DNA of 21,764 bases from DAIMZM01 sp036733985 (GTDB lineage Bacteria > Bacillota > Dehalobacteriia > UBA4068), in assembly GCA_036733985.1 (NCBI GenBank), contig DAIMZM010000036.1:1-21764 (forward strand). The letters run 5' to 3'. Made by a program: the position numbers and the translations under genes. How positions within the stretch are numbered: position 1 is the stretch's first letter; each line of letters begins with the position of its first letter. Positions 6,640 through 13,323 of the stretch are shown in pieces. The notes beneath the pieces were generated by a model, which worked only from the letters and a program-made list of their open reading frames with translations, made no database searches and was not told the DNA's origin.

Positions 6640-6840
6640 TTAATTAACAGATTCAGCCCTACTAATGGCAGTATCAACATACCTTTCGCATGCAACAACA
6701 GACTGAAAACGAGGAAAAAGAGCTATGCAGTTACGCATTGACCAGGAATAGTTAGTGAAAACGAAAAAGGAATCATTAGAACCCTCATGCCGGGCAATAA
6801 TGAAGCCCCTATAGGTTTTGACCTTCCGCAGATCAGACAT
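6640..6840 (-). CDS. Small phage protein, 66 aa, paralogue of its upstream neighbour
   Basis: Starts at ATG 6838-6840 behind AAGGGGGATGGTACA; the upstream in-frame ATG overlaps the previous gene and is less likely. The sequence LRKVKTYRGFIIARHEG...SFFVF lines up with FYKVKNYKGFVIARLLD...VFSVF of the 68-aa protein encoded just upstream, and both have a similar CxRY/QYxD segment near the end. The pair therefore looks like a tandem duplication. Predicted soluble, mostly beta at the N-terminus. Function unknown. Confidence 0.68.
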   Translation of the reverse strand: MSDLRKVKTYRGFIIARHEGSNDSFFVFTNYSWSMRNCIALFPRFQSVVACERYVDTAISRAESVN

Positions 6841-6861
6841 TGTACCATCCCCCTTCATCAT

Positions 6862-7068
6862 TCAAATTTGACTGTACGCCTGAACAATAAGACCATCTAT
6901 GTACTGCTGGCACCGCTTGACCGAGCAGGCAACGAACAGCGGAACCAAAGCGGCCCGGGGGTGAAACTTCCAATACTGAGGCAAAAAAACAGAAAAGACA
7001 TCATTATCATCCAATAACCGGGCGATAACAAAGCCTTTGTAATTCTTGACCTTATAAAACGTTGCCAT
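6862..7068 (-). CDS. Small phage protein, 68 aa, paralogue of its downstream neighbour
   Basis: Starts at ATG 7066-7068 after AAGGGGGATGGCAAA and is the first gene after the consensus minus-strand promoter. The N-terminal YKVKNYKGFVIARLLDDND and the C-terminal ACSVKRCQQYIDGLI match the neighbouring 66-aa protein in order and spacing. No known domain is recognised. Its early position suggests a control or replication accessory role, but nothing in the sequence proves this. Confidence 0.68.
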   Translation of the reverse strand: MATFYKVKNYKGFVIARLLDDNDVFSVFLPQYWKFHPRAALVPLFVACSVKRCQQYIDGLIVQAYSQI

Positions 7069-7146
7069 TTTGCCATCCCCCTTTTATTTTTAAAAGATTA
7101 ATGGTACAATAGTATACCGACTCTTTACAAATATGGGAATAAAGTG

Positions 7147-7183
7147 GTACTACTTAAGTAATATTATAGGGCTTAAGAAGTAC
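7147..7183. promoter_or_regulatory. Inverted repeat over the phage promoter, candidate operator
   Basis: GTACTACTTAAG (7147-7158) and CTTAAGAAGTAC (7172-7183) are complementary at 11 of 12 positions and bracket the TATAAT. A repressor bound here would block the leftward promoter; the divergent ribbon-helix-helix protein is the natural candidate. Confidence 0.65.
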
Positions 7184-7191
7184 TATGTCAA
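7163..7191 (-). promoter_or_regulatory. Consensus promoter for the minus-strand phage operon
   Basis: Read on the minus strand: TTGACA (7191-7186), exactly 17 bases, then TATAAT (7168-7163). It should fire leftward into the small-gene and structural block. An inverted repeat covers the spacer and the bases downstream of the -10. Confidence 0.85.
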
Positions 7192-7217
7192 TGTTTATTT
7201 TAAAAAGGTGCAAAAGA

Positions 7218-7397
7218 ATGGCAACTGATAAACCACAAATCAAAGCTTATACGAATGAAATGACAATAAAAAAACTCACGATTATAGCGAAACGTGAGAG
7301 TAGAAGCGTGTCAAAACAAATAGAGTATATAGCTAATAAATATATAGAAGCCTATGAAAAAGAACATGGAGAAATCGAACTAAAGGAGGAAGAATAA
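7218..7397 (+). CDS. Ribbon-helix-helix (Arc-type) DNA-binding protein, 59 aa
   Basis: The start chosen is ATG 7218, 9 bases after AAAAAGG; an in-frame ATG at 7185 lies within the opposing promoter and has no ribosome site. The protein shows a short beta strand (KPQIKAYTNEM), helix (TIKKLTIIAKRES), turn with RSVSKQ and a second helix (IEYIANKYIEAYEKEHG), the Arc/MetJ-like fold used by small phage and plasmid regulators. It is transcribed away from the phage operon and next to the inverted repeat at 7147-7183, so it probably represses the leftward promoter and perhaps itself. No toxin partner is seen. The stop overlaps the next ATG by one base (TAATG). Confidence 0.75.
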   Translation: MATDKPQIKAYTNEMTIKKLTIIAKRESRSVSKQIEYIANKYIEAYEKEHGEIELKEEE

Positions 7398-7564
7398 TGG
7401 AATCTTCAATACTCATTTTCGGATTTCTTATCCCTGGACTAATGATGGTGATACTTACAGCAATCATTACCCGAGGAGAGAAAGACACCCCGACACCGTC
7501 AAAACTTATTGACATAGCCGCCGACAAATACATAAAAGATGGACTTACCAAACTGAAAAAATAA
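7397..7564 (+). CDS. Small membrane protein, 55 aa
   Basis: Starts at ATG 7397, overlapping the previous stop, with AAAGGAGGA just upstream. One N-terminal membrane span (MESSILIFGFLIPGLMMVIL) is followed by a charged tail containing IDIAADKYIKDG. No homologue is recognised. It is coupled to the ribbon-helix-helix gene, so it is probably expressed whenever the regulator is made. Confidence 0.65.
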   Translation: MESSILIFGFLIPGLMMVILTAIITRGEKDTPTPSKLIDIAADKYIKDGLTKLKK

Positions 7565-7583
7565 AAATCCGGGAGGATAAAAA

Positions 7584-7766
7584 ATGGATGGTTTAGAAAC
7601 TGCATCAAAATTTTTTATCTATATCGTAACAATTACACTCATTGTCCTTATATGCAAAATGTACTCCTGGCACCTTCAAAATAAATACCACAGAACAATG
7701 ACCAAATTAGCTGAAATGAAAATACTCGAAATGTACCAAAACAACTACAAGGAACCACCCGAATGA
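7584..7766 (+). CDS. Small membrane protein, 60 aa
   Basis: Starts at ATG 7584 after GGGAGG (7571-7576). One membrane span at about residues 9-26 (FFIYIVTITLIVLICKMY) is followed by a basic, helical cytoplasmic-type tail. It overlaps the next gene by 4 bases (ATGA). Function not recognised; the small hydrophobic genes here could serve superinfection exclusion, but that is only a guess from context. Confidence 0.65.
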   Translation: MDGLETASKFFIYIVTITLIVLICKMYSWHLQNKYHRTMTKLAEMKILEMYQNNYKEPPE

Positions 7767-7966
7767 AGAGATACTTCAAAACAGCAGCAAAGATTGCTCT
7801 TATAGCTTATTTATTTATAATATTTTACACTTTAGGAACTCCTGAGAAAGAGGGAGTAAATGATTATTTGAGACTACTCATAGAAGATATCATTCTTGCC
7901 CCAATAGCATTGTTAATAATAAACGCAGTAACAAAAGCAATACATAAAATTAAAAAAAATCCTTAA
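7763..7966 (+). CDS. Small membrane protein, 67 aa, two predicted spans
   Basis: Starts at ATG 7763 inside the previous gene's stop region. Spans are predicted at about residues 9-24 (ALIAYLFIIFYTLG) and 42-57 (IILAPIALLIINAV), ending in a lysine-rich tail. No family recognised. It is the last gene of the rightward set and is followed by a hairpin. Confidence 0.62.
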   Translation: MKRYFKTAAKIALIAYLFIIFYTLGTPEKEGVNDYLRLLIEDIILAPIALLIINAVTKAIHKIKKNP

Positions 7967-7976
7967 AGAAAAGAGA

Positions 7977-7999
7977 AAGCCCTTCGCATTGAAGGGCTT
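7977..7999. terminator. Hairpin closing the rightward phage genes
   Basis: AAGCCCTTC (7977-7985) pairs with GAAGGGCTT (7991-7999) around GCATT. The plus strand lacks a long T run, while the minus-strand side is followed by TTCTCTTTTC, so it may work better against transcription entering from the right. Confidence 0.6.
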
Positions 8000-8038
8000 A
8001 AATATTGACCGGCCAGGACCCCGGGCACCCCATATAAC

Positions 8039-8131
8039 ACTTAAAATCCCACGGTGGCAACACCGTACCGGTTCGACCCCGGTTTCCGGCACCAATCAAA
8101 AAATTAACCCCTCTATGAGGGGTTTTGTTGT
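8039..8131 (+). repeat. attR: displaced tRNA-Leu 3' end plus terminator
   Basis: The right copy of the repeat at 3530-3621. It holds the 3' part of tRNA-Leu from the anticodon loop to CCA but no 5' half, so it cannot make a tRNA. It is presumably the original chromosomal end displaced by integration. Its own terminator (AACCCCTC/GAGGGGTT, 8106-8124, then TTTT) is intact. Confidence 0.93.
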
Positions 8132-8183
8132 GTTTGATTAATCCTTACCGAAGCCTTGAAGAGTTGGTCTATCACCCCTACAG

Positions 8184-8216
8184 CCCCTGCCTGTTTTTTC
8201 CGGGCAGGGGTTTTTT
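8184..8216 (+). terminator. Rho-independent terminator upstream of the Ca2+ ATPase
   Basis: CCCCTGCC (8184-8191) pairs with GGCAGGGG (8203-8210), followed by six T. It lies 50 bp beyond attR and may have been the second terminator of the original tRNA operon. Confidence 0.88.
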
Positions 8217-8245
8217 CGCCATCGCTCCCTTCCGCCTTCCGCCAA

Positions 8246-8298
8246 GGACAGGTTCTTGAATGCCAAGACCTTGCATATCCTGTACCATTAACCTGTCC
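8246..8298 (+). promoter_or_regulatory. Perfect 9-bp inverted repeat before the Ca2+ ATPase
   Basis: GGACAGGTT (8246-8254) and AACCTGTCC (8290-8298) are exact complements 35 bases apart, the second ending next to the GAGGTGG ribosome site. It may be a paired operator or a leader structure; no clear promoter is visible within it. Confidence 0.5.
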
Positions 8299-8309
8299 GA
8301 GGTGGGAAT

Positions 8310-10901
8310 ATGCAGGCGCTAAAACATCCGCATCTACTGAGCAAGACAGAGTTGTACCGTCTGGCTGAGAGCGGCCCGGAGGGCTTGAGTAAGAGCCAGG
8401 CCCAGCACCGGGCTGCCCAAAGCGGGCCTAACCGGCTGGCTGAGGAGAAACGGCCCAATATTTTTTCCCGCATTGCCGGGCAGATCATGGACCCCATGGT
8501 GCTGGTGCTGCTGGCTGCGGCCCTGATCTCGGCCCTCTTTGGCGAATGGGCGGACAGCGGCGTGATCGCTGTGGTGATCCTGCTCAATTCCGCCCTGGGC
8601 GTCTATCAGGAAGGTCGGGCGGAAAAAGCCATCGAGGCCCTGGCCCGCACCGCCGCGCCCCAAGCTGTGGTGCGGCGGGATAATGCGCTGAAGCGGATCT
8701 CCGCCGAGGAACTGGTGGTGGGGGATATCGTGCTGCTGGCTGCCGGAGACGCGGCGCCGGCGGATATCCGGCTGCTGGACGCCTATGAGCTGCGGGTGGA
8801 TGAATCCTCCCTGACCGGCGAAAGCCATCCGGTGGATAAACAGCCCCGGGAAATGCCGGAGGAGGCTATCAGCGCCGCCCCCAGCGAGCGTACCAATATG
8901 GTGTATATGGGCTCGCCCATCCTCTATGGCCGGGGCGAGGGCCTGGTGGCCGCCATCGGCATGGATACCCAAACCGGCCGCATCGCCCATTTACTGGCTT
9001 CCACAGAGCAGCAGGCCACCCCCTTGCAGAAAAAACTGGCCGAGCTTTCGCAAAAGCTGTCCCTGGCTGTGCTGGTCATCTGCGGCGTGGTCTTTATCAT
9101 CACCCTGTTTTCCGCTGAGCTGCATGATGCGGACACCCTGCTGGAAACGCTGATGCTGGCCATTTCCCTGGCTGTGGCCGCCATCCCCGAAGGCCTGGTG
9201 GTGGTGGTCACCCTGGTGCTGGCCATGGGCATGAGCGCTATCAGCCGGGAAAAGGGCATGATCCGGCGGCTGAACGCGGTGGAAACCCTGGGCGCCACCC
9301 AGGTGATCTGTTCGGATAAAACCGGCACCCTGACGGAAAACCGCATGCGGGTGGTGGCTGCCTATGGCCTCAGCGAACCGGGGCTGATCTCCGCCGCCCT
9401 CTGCAATAGCCTGCCCCAGGATCTGAACCAGGGCGGCGAACAGATCGGCGACCCCACCGAGCTGGCCCTGGCCAACTATGCCCGGGAAAAGGGCTTTGAC
9501 CGGGCCCGCTTATTGCAGCAGCAGCCTTTTGTGGCGGAGCTGCCCTTTGATAGCGGCCGCAAGCGCATGAGCACCCTGCATCAGGCCACGGAAGGCCGCC
9601 GACAATACAGCAAAGGCGCGCCTGAGCTGCTCCTGGATTGCTGCGACCGCTGGCATACGGGCAGCGGCCATGTGGTGCCCCTGACGGAGGAAGGGCGGCG
9701 GCAGGTCCTGGAAGCAGCCCATGGCATGAGCCGGCAGGCCCTGCGGGTGCTGGCGGTGGCCTATAGCGATCAAAAAACCCTGGCTGAGCAAAACCTGGTT
9801 TTCGCCGGTCTGCTGGGCCTGGCCGACCCGCCCCGGCCAGGGGTGGGGGAGGCGGTGGCTTCCGCGGCGGCGGCAGGCATCCGCACGGTGATGACCAGCG
9901 GCGACAGCCTGGACACAGCTGTGGCCATCGGCCGGGAGCTGGGTATCCTGCAGCCGGAGAGCCTGGCCCTTACCGGCAAGGAGCTTTCCGCCATGAGCGA
10001 CCAGGAACTGACGGAGGCTTTGCCGAAAATCCAGGTTTTCGCTCGGCTGAAGCCTGAGGATAAGCTGCGTATTGTCCGCTGTTACCAGGGCTTGGGCCAG
10101 GTGACGGCCATGACTGGCGACGGGGTCAACGACGCCCCGGCCCTGAAGGCCGCGGATATCGGCGTGGGCATGGGCATTTCCGGCAGCGAGGTTAGCCGCC
10201 GGGTGGCAGCCCTGGTGCTGGCGGATGATAATTACGCCACCATTGTCAAGGCCGTGGCTGAGGGCCGGCGCATTTATGAGAATATCCGCAAAGCCCTGCA
10301 ATTCCTGCTCAGCTCCAATCTGGCGGAGGTGCTGGCTATTTTCGCCGCCTCCCTGGCGGGCTGGCATCTGTTCCTGCCCATCCATCTGCTGTGGATCAAT
10401 CTGATCACCGATTGCTTTCCCGCCATTGCTTTGGGCCTGGAAAAAGCCGAGCCGGAGCTGATGCGGCAGCCGCCCCGGCCTTCCGAGGAGGGGGTATTCG
10501 CCGGAGGCATGGCTTTCGGCATCCTTTGGCAGGGCTGCGCCGTGGCCGCCCTGACCCTGATCGCCTTTATGCTGGGCAGCCCTCATGGGGAAATCGTGGG
10601 CATGACCATGGCTTTTGTCACCCTGTCCATGGGGGAGATCTTCCATGCCTGGAATATGCGCTCCCGCAGCCATTCTATCTTTTCCCTGTCCACCGCCAAT
10701 CCCTATCTTACCGGGGCCATGCTGCTCTGCGTCTGCCTGGATCTGCTGCTGCTTTATGTGCCCGCCCTCTCCGGCCTGTTCCGCATCACCGCCCTCAGCG
10801 GGCCCCAGCTGCTGACCGCCCTGCTCCTGGCCTTTGCCATCATCCCTCTGGTGGAGCTGGTGAAGCTGAAAAACCGGCTGCCGGACAGGGGCCGGGCCTG
10901 A
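8310..10901 (+). CDS. P-type (P2A, SERCA-like) calcium-transporting ATPase
   Basis: An 863-aa pump that probably exports Ca2+ with ATP hydrolysis. In order: a cation-ATPase N-terminal domain, the actuator loop with DESSLTGES, the M4 site AAIPEGL, the phosphorylation site DKTGTLTEN (Asp336), a nucleotide-binding domain containing KGAPELLLDCC, the hinge TGDGVNDAPALK (602 onward), then M5-M10. Ca2+ ligands in M5 (SSNLAEV) and M6 (NLITDCFPAIALG) match SERCA; M4 reads PEGLV where many Ca2+ pumps have PEGLP. The start ATG 8310 follows GAGGTGG. It is monocistronic after a terminator and an inverted repeat. Na+ or Mn2+ as the ion cannot be excluded by eye. Confidence 0.93.
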   Translation: MQALKHPHLLSKTELYRLAESGPEGLSKSQAQHRAAQSGPNRLAEEKRPNIFSRIAGQIMDPMVLVLLAAALISALFGEWADSGVIAVVILLNSALGVYQEGRAEKAIEALARTAAPQAVVRRDNALKRISAEELVVGDIVLLAAGDAAPADIRLLDAYELRVDESSLTGESHPVDKQPREMPEEAISAAPSERTNMVYMGSPILYGRGEGLVAAIGMDTQTGRIAHLLASTEQQATPLQKKLAELSQKLSLAVLVICGVVFIITLFSAELHDADTLLETLMLAISLAVAAIPEGLVVVVTLVLAMGMSAISREKGMIRRLNAVETLGATQVICSDKTGTLTENRMRVVAAYGLSEPGLISAALCNSLPQDLNQGGEQIGDPTELALANYAREKGFDRARLLQQQPFVAELPFDSGRKRMSTLHQATEGRRQYSKGAPELLLDCCDRWHTGSGHVVPLTEEGRRQVLEAAHGMSRQALRVLAVAYSDQKTLAEQNLVFAGLLGLADPPRPGVGEAVASAAAAGIRTVMTSGDSLDTAVAIGRELGILQPESLALTGKELSAMSDQELTEALPKIQVFARLKPEDKLRIVRCYQGLGQVTAMTGDGVNDAPALKAADIGVGMGISGSEVSRRVAALVLADDNYATIVKAVAEGRRIYENIRKALQFLLSSNLAEVLAIFAASLAGWHLFLPIHLLWINLITDCFPAIALGLEKAEPELMRQPPRPSEEGVFAGGMAFGILWQGCAVAALTLIAFMLGSPHGEIVGMTMAFVTLSMGEIFHAWNMRSRSHSIFSLSTANPYLTGAMLLCVCLDLLLLYVPALSGLFRITALSGPQLLTALLLAFAIIPLVELVKLKNRLPDRGRA

Positions 10902-10917
10902 GGGCGCTGACCAGTGA

Positions 10918-10946
10918 TTGACAAAAGCAAAGGCCGGGGCTATACT
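10918..10946 (+). promoter_or_regulatory. Promoter for the HAD hydrolase gene
   Basis: TTGACA (10918-10923), a 17-bp spacer and TATACT (10941-10946). The predicted start near 10953 excludes an upstream GTG at 10914 as the start codon and supports ATG 10998. Confidence 0.83.
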
Positions 10947-10997
10947 AAAAAAATCAGTTGGGGGCGCTTTCGCCTTACTTACATAAGAAAGAAGGTC

Positions 10998-11711
10998 ATG
11001 GCCATCAACATCAGGCAAACCGGCGCTGAAAGCCCTGGCCCAGGCCTGGCGCTGCCGGAGCGGATCCAGGGGGCGATCTTCGATGTGGACGGCACGCTCC
11101 TGGATTCCATGTCCGTCTGGGAGACCGTTGCCGGGGATTATTTATGGCAGCGGGGTGAAAAGCCCCGGGCCGGTCTGGCAGACAGCTGCCGCGCTCTGAG
11201 CCTGCCCCAGGCCGCGGCTTATTTTCAGCAGGAGTACGGCCTTCAGGACAGCGCCGCCTGCATCATCGCCGGGATCAATGGCCTGCTGGCCAAAGCCTAT
11301 CAAGAAGAGGTGCAGGCCAAACCGGGGGCGGCGGCTTTCCTGGCCCGGCTGCGGCAAAAGGGGGTCGTCATGTGCGTGGCCACCGCCACCGATCTGGGCT
11401 TGGTACAGGCCGCTCTGGAACGGCTGGGGCTCAAGGCTTATTTTCGGCTGTTCTTTGGCTGTACCGAGCTGGGGCTGAACAAGGACAGGCCGGAAATTTT
11501 CCGCTATGCCCGGCAGCGGCTGGGCACCGCCCCTGGGGCCACCTGGGTCTTTGAGGACGCCCCCCATGCGGCAAACAGCGCCAGGCTGGCCGGGCTGCGG
11601 GTGGCCGGGCTCTATGACCCGGCCCACCATGACTGCCAGGAGATCATGAGGGAGATTTGCCATATCTATGCCAGGGACTTCCAGCAGCTGGCCCAAGACC
11701 TGGGCCTGTGA
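10998..11711 (+). CDS. HAD-superfamily phosphatase (phosphoglycolate / beta-phosphoglucomutase-like)
   Basis: A 237-aa cytoplasmic hydrolase. Motif I is FDVDGTLLDS with nucleophile Asp29 and Asp31; motif II is the Thr in CVATATD; the motif III Lys is in LNKDRPEIF; motif IV is FEDAPHAANSA. A helical cap between motifs I and II (about residues 40-100) is typical of subfamily I enzymes acting on small phosphorylated sugars or glycolate. The start at ATG 10998 is preferred because the promoter lies between it and an upstream in-frame GTG; the AAGAAGG before it is only 2 bases away. A terminator follows. Confidence 0.87.
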   Translation: MAINIRQTGAESPGPGLALPERIQGAIFDVDGTLLDSMSVWETVAGDYLWQRGEKPRAGLADSCRALSLPQAAAYFQQEYGLQDSAACIIAGINGLLAKAYQEEVQAKPGAAAFLARLRQKGVVMCVATATDLGLVQAALERLGLKAYFRLFFGCTELGLNKDRPEIFRYARQRLGTAPGATWVFEDAPHAANSARLAGLRVAGLYDPAHHDCQEIMREICHIYARDFQQLAQDLGL

Positions 11712-11755
11712 TCAAGCCCCGCCCCGGCTGAAAACAGCGGTAATTGCCAACAAAA

Positions 11756-11787
11756 CAGGCGGCCTAAGGGCCGCCTGCTGCTTTTTT
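11756..11787 (+). terminator. Terminator after the HAD gene
   Basis: CAGGCGGCC (11756-11764) pairs with GGCCGCCTG (11769-11777), followed by CTGC and six T. It separates the HAD gene from the convergent S41 protease gene. Confidence 0.88.
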
Positions 11788-11817
11788 ATGCACCTGCTGA
11801 TCAAGCCGGGATCAGCG

Positions 11818-13305
11818 TTATTTCCGGGCCACCACCACGCTGCCGCTGGCAGCGTCCCAGCTTACGTCATAGCCCACCTTGGCCAGGAAGGAAAGGGGCA
11901 GATAAACGGTCTGGTTCAGCACCAGGCCTTGATCCGTATGTTTGCCGCTGCTCATGGCCCCGTCCGCCGGATCAAAGATCAGCCGCCGCATTCCGTTGAA
12001 GGCATAGCATTTGCCCTGGTAATAGTTTAAATTCCAGCCCAGCTTGGTCAGGACTTCCACCGCCCCGGCATAAGTCCGGCCCCCCTGGTTGAGGGGTGGG
12101 GCGGCCAGGGTCCAGGCCGCTCCGTCCGCCTGGGCGTTTGGCTGATTGGCCTGGAAGCGCAGCTCAGCCGGGACAGCCTGCTGCACCTTTAACCAGGCTG
12201 CTGCCGCGGCGTATTGCTGCTCCGCGTCAGCCACCAGCTGATCCGGGGTCACGCCCCCCTGCTCCGCGATATCTTGGCGGCCCCAGGTCACATATTTGCC
12301 AATGGTCAGGTAGAGGGAGGCGCCGCTGGGCAGGCTGAGCAGGGTCTGATAATAGCCTTTGCCATAAGTGCCGGAACCGATCACCGTGCCGGCAGCCGCG
12401 TCCTGGATCACCGCGGCCGTCATTTCCGCCGCCGAAGCCGTGCCTTTGTTCACCAGCACCGCCAGGGGCAGCTGCTTGCTCACGGGATAATCCTTGGCCG
12501 TATAAATGCTGCGGTAGCCGGTTTTGTCCACCTGATAGAAAATCGGGCCGCCGGTGGTCAGCATGGCGCAGCAATCCGCCGCCGCGTCCATCAAGCCCCC
12601 GGGGCAATCCCGCAGATCCAGCAGCAGCGAGGTGGCGCCCAGCTCCGGCAAATACTTTAAGGCCGCCGCCAGCTGCTCGTCGGTGGCGCTGGAAAAGCGG
12701 GTGATCTTCAGATAACCGACGCCGCCTTCCTCCACCCAATAATACATGGAGGGGGTGGCCATTTTCGTGCGCTTGATATCCATGGTCAGGCGGTTTTCTC
12801 CCCGCTGTATCACCAGGGTGAAAATGCTGCCGTCCTGGCCGGCCAGAAGCTCCTGAACCTGTTCCACGCTTTTGCCCAGGGTGGAAACGCCGTTCACGCT
12901 GTAGATCACGTCGCCCCGGCGCAGCTCCGCCTTGGCGGCGATGGTATCCCCATAGACGCAGCGCACCGCCACATTCCGGTCGGCGTTCAGCTCCATCAGG
13001 ATACCGATGCCCACATAAGTACCGAAATACTGGGCATGGTTATCCGCCAAATCCTCGGCGGTCAGATAGTGGGCGTAAGGGTCTGCTTCGAAGAGGGCGC
13101 TCATCAGCTCGTCCATGGATTTGGCCTGCTCCGCGGCTTGGGTCAAATCAAAAAAGGAATAGCTGGCAATCAGGCTGCGGGCAGCGTCCAGATCCGCTTT
13201 GCTGTTTTCATAGCCCAGGGCATGGGCCGGCAGGATCAGGGACAGCAGCAGGGCCAGCAATAAGGCCAGCGCCGCCAGGCTGCGGTTGTAGCGTATTTTG
13301 CTCAT
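11818..13305 (-). CDS. Exported S41 (C-terminal processing) peptidase with PDZ and copper-amine-oxidase-like domain
   Basis: A 495-aa serine protease that acts outside the membrane. An N-terminal signal or anchor lies at about residues 9-30, a PDZ domain at about 92-180 (GIGILMELN, RRGDVIYSVNG), and the S41 core carries catalytic Ser291 in KGTASAAEM and Lys316 in GTYGKGYYQ. The last 80-90 residues form a copper-amine-oxidase N-terminal-like module (LNQTVYLPLSFLAKVGYDVSWD), probably for cell-wall or peptide binding. The start follows AAGGAG. It lies 18 bp after nth on the same strand and is probably cotranscribed with it. Confidence 0.9.
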   Translation of the reverse strand: MSKIRYNRSLAALALLLALLLSLILPAHALGYENSKADLDAARSLIASYSFFDLTQAAEQAKSMDELMSALFEADPYAHYLTAEDLADNHAQYFGTYVGIGILMELNADRNVAVRCVYGDTIAAKAELRRGDVIYSVNGVSTLGKSVEQVQELLAGQDGSIFTLVIQRGENRLTMDIKRTKMATPSMYYWVEEGGVGYLKITRFSSATDEQLAAALKYLPELGATSLLLDLRDCPGGLMDAAADCCAMLTTGGPIFYQVDKTGYRSIYTAKDYPVSKQLPLAVLVNKGTASAAEMTAAVIQDAAAGTVIGSGTYGKGYYQTLLSLPSGASLYLTIGKYVTWGRQDIAEQGGVTPDQLVADAEQQYAAAAAWLKVQQAVPAELRFQANQPNAQADGAAWTLAAPPLNQGGRTYAGAVEVLTKLGWNLNYYQGKCYAFNGMRRLIFDPADGAMSSGKHTDQGLVLNQTVYLPLSFLAKVGYDVSWDAASGSVVVARK

Positions 13306-13323
13306 GGTGTTCTCCTTGTTGTC

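Larger units (their letters stand above)
3530..8131. mobile_element. Integrated filamentous-phage-like (inovirus) element, apparently defective
   Basis: The element is bounded by 92/93-bp direct repeats of the tRNA-Leu 3' part and terminator, with a tyrosine-integrase remnant touching the left repeat. Base composition is clearly more AT-rich than the host over most of its length, apart from the coat/ssDNA-binding block. The minus-strand order, in transcription direction, is three small genes, an intergenic hairpin, a probable ssDNA-binding protein, 32-aa and 39-aa hydrophobic proteins, a coat-like preprotein, a hairpin, a pIII-like protein and the integrase fragment. This matches the Ff order gV-gVII-gIX-gVIII-gIII. 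Four small plus-strand genes lie next to the right repeat. No Zot/pI ATPase, replication protein or secretin is present. The repeats are read directly from sequence; the inovirus assignment is inferred from order, sizes and topology. Confidence 0.85.

Noticed and set aside
7185..7217. Upstream ATG for the ribbon-helix-helix gene
   Set aside because: It lies in the -35 region of the opposite promoter and has no ribosome site; ATG 7218 has AAAAAGG at good spacing.
8039..8095. A second tRNA-Leu gene
   Set aside because: Only the 3' part is present; the 5' acceptor strand and D-arm are missing, so it is an attachment-site remnant.
9510..11018. 502-codon open frame antisense to the Ca2+ ATPase
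   Set aside because: It is the shadow of a GC-rich gene with clear P-type ATPase motifs; its product is Gln/His/Gly-rich without domains.
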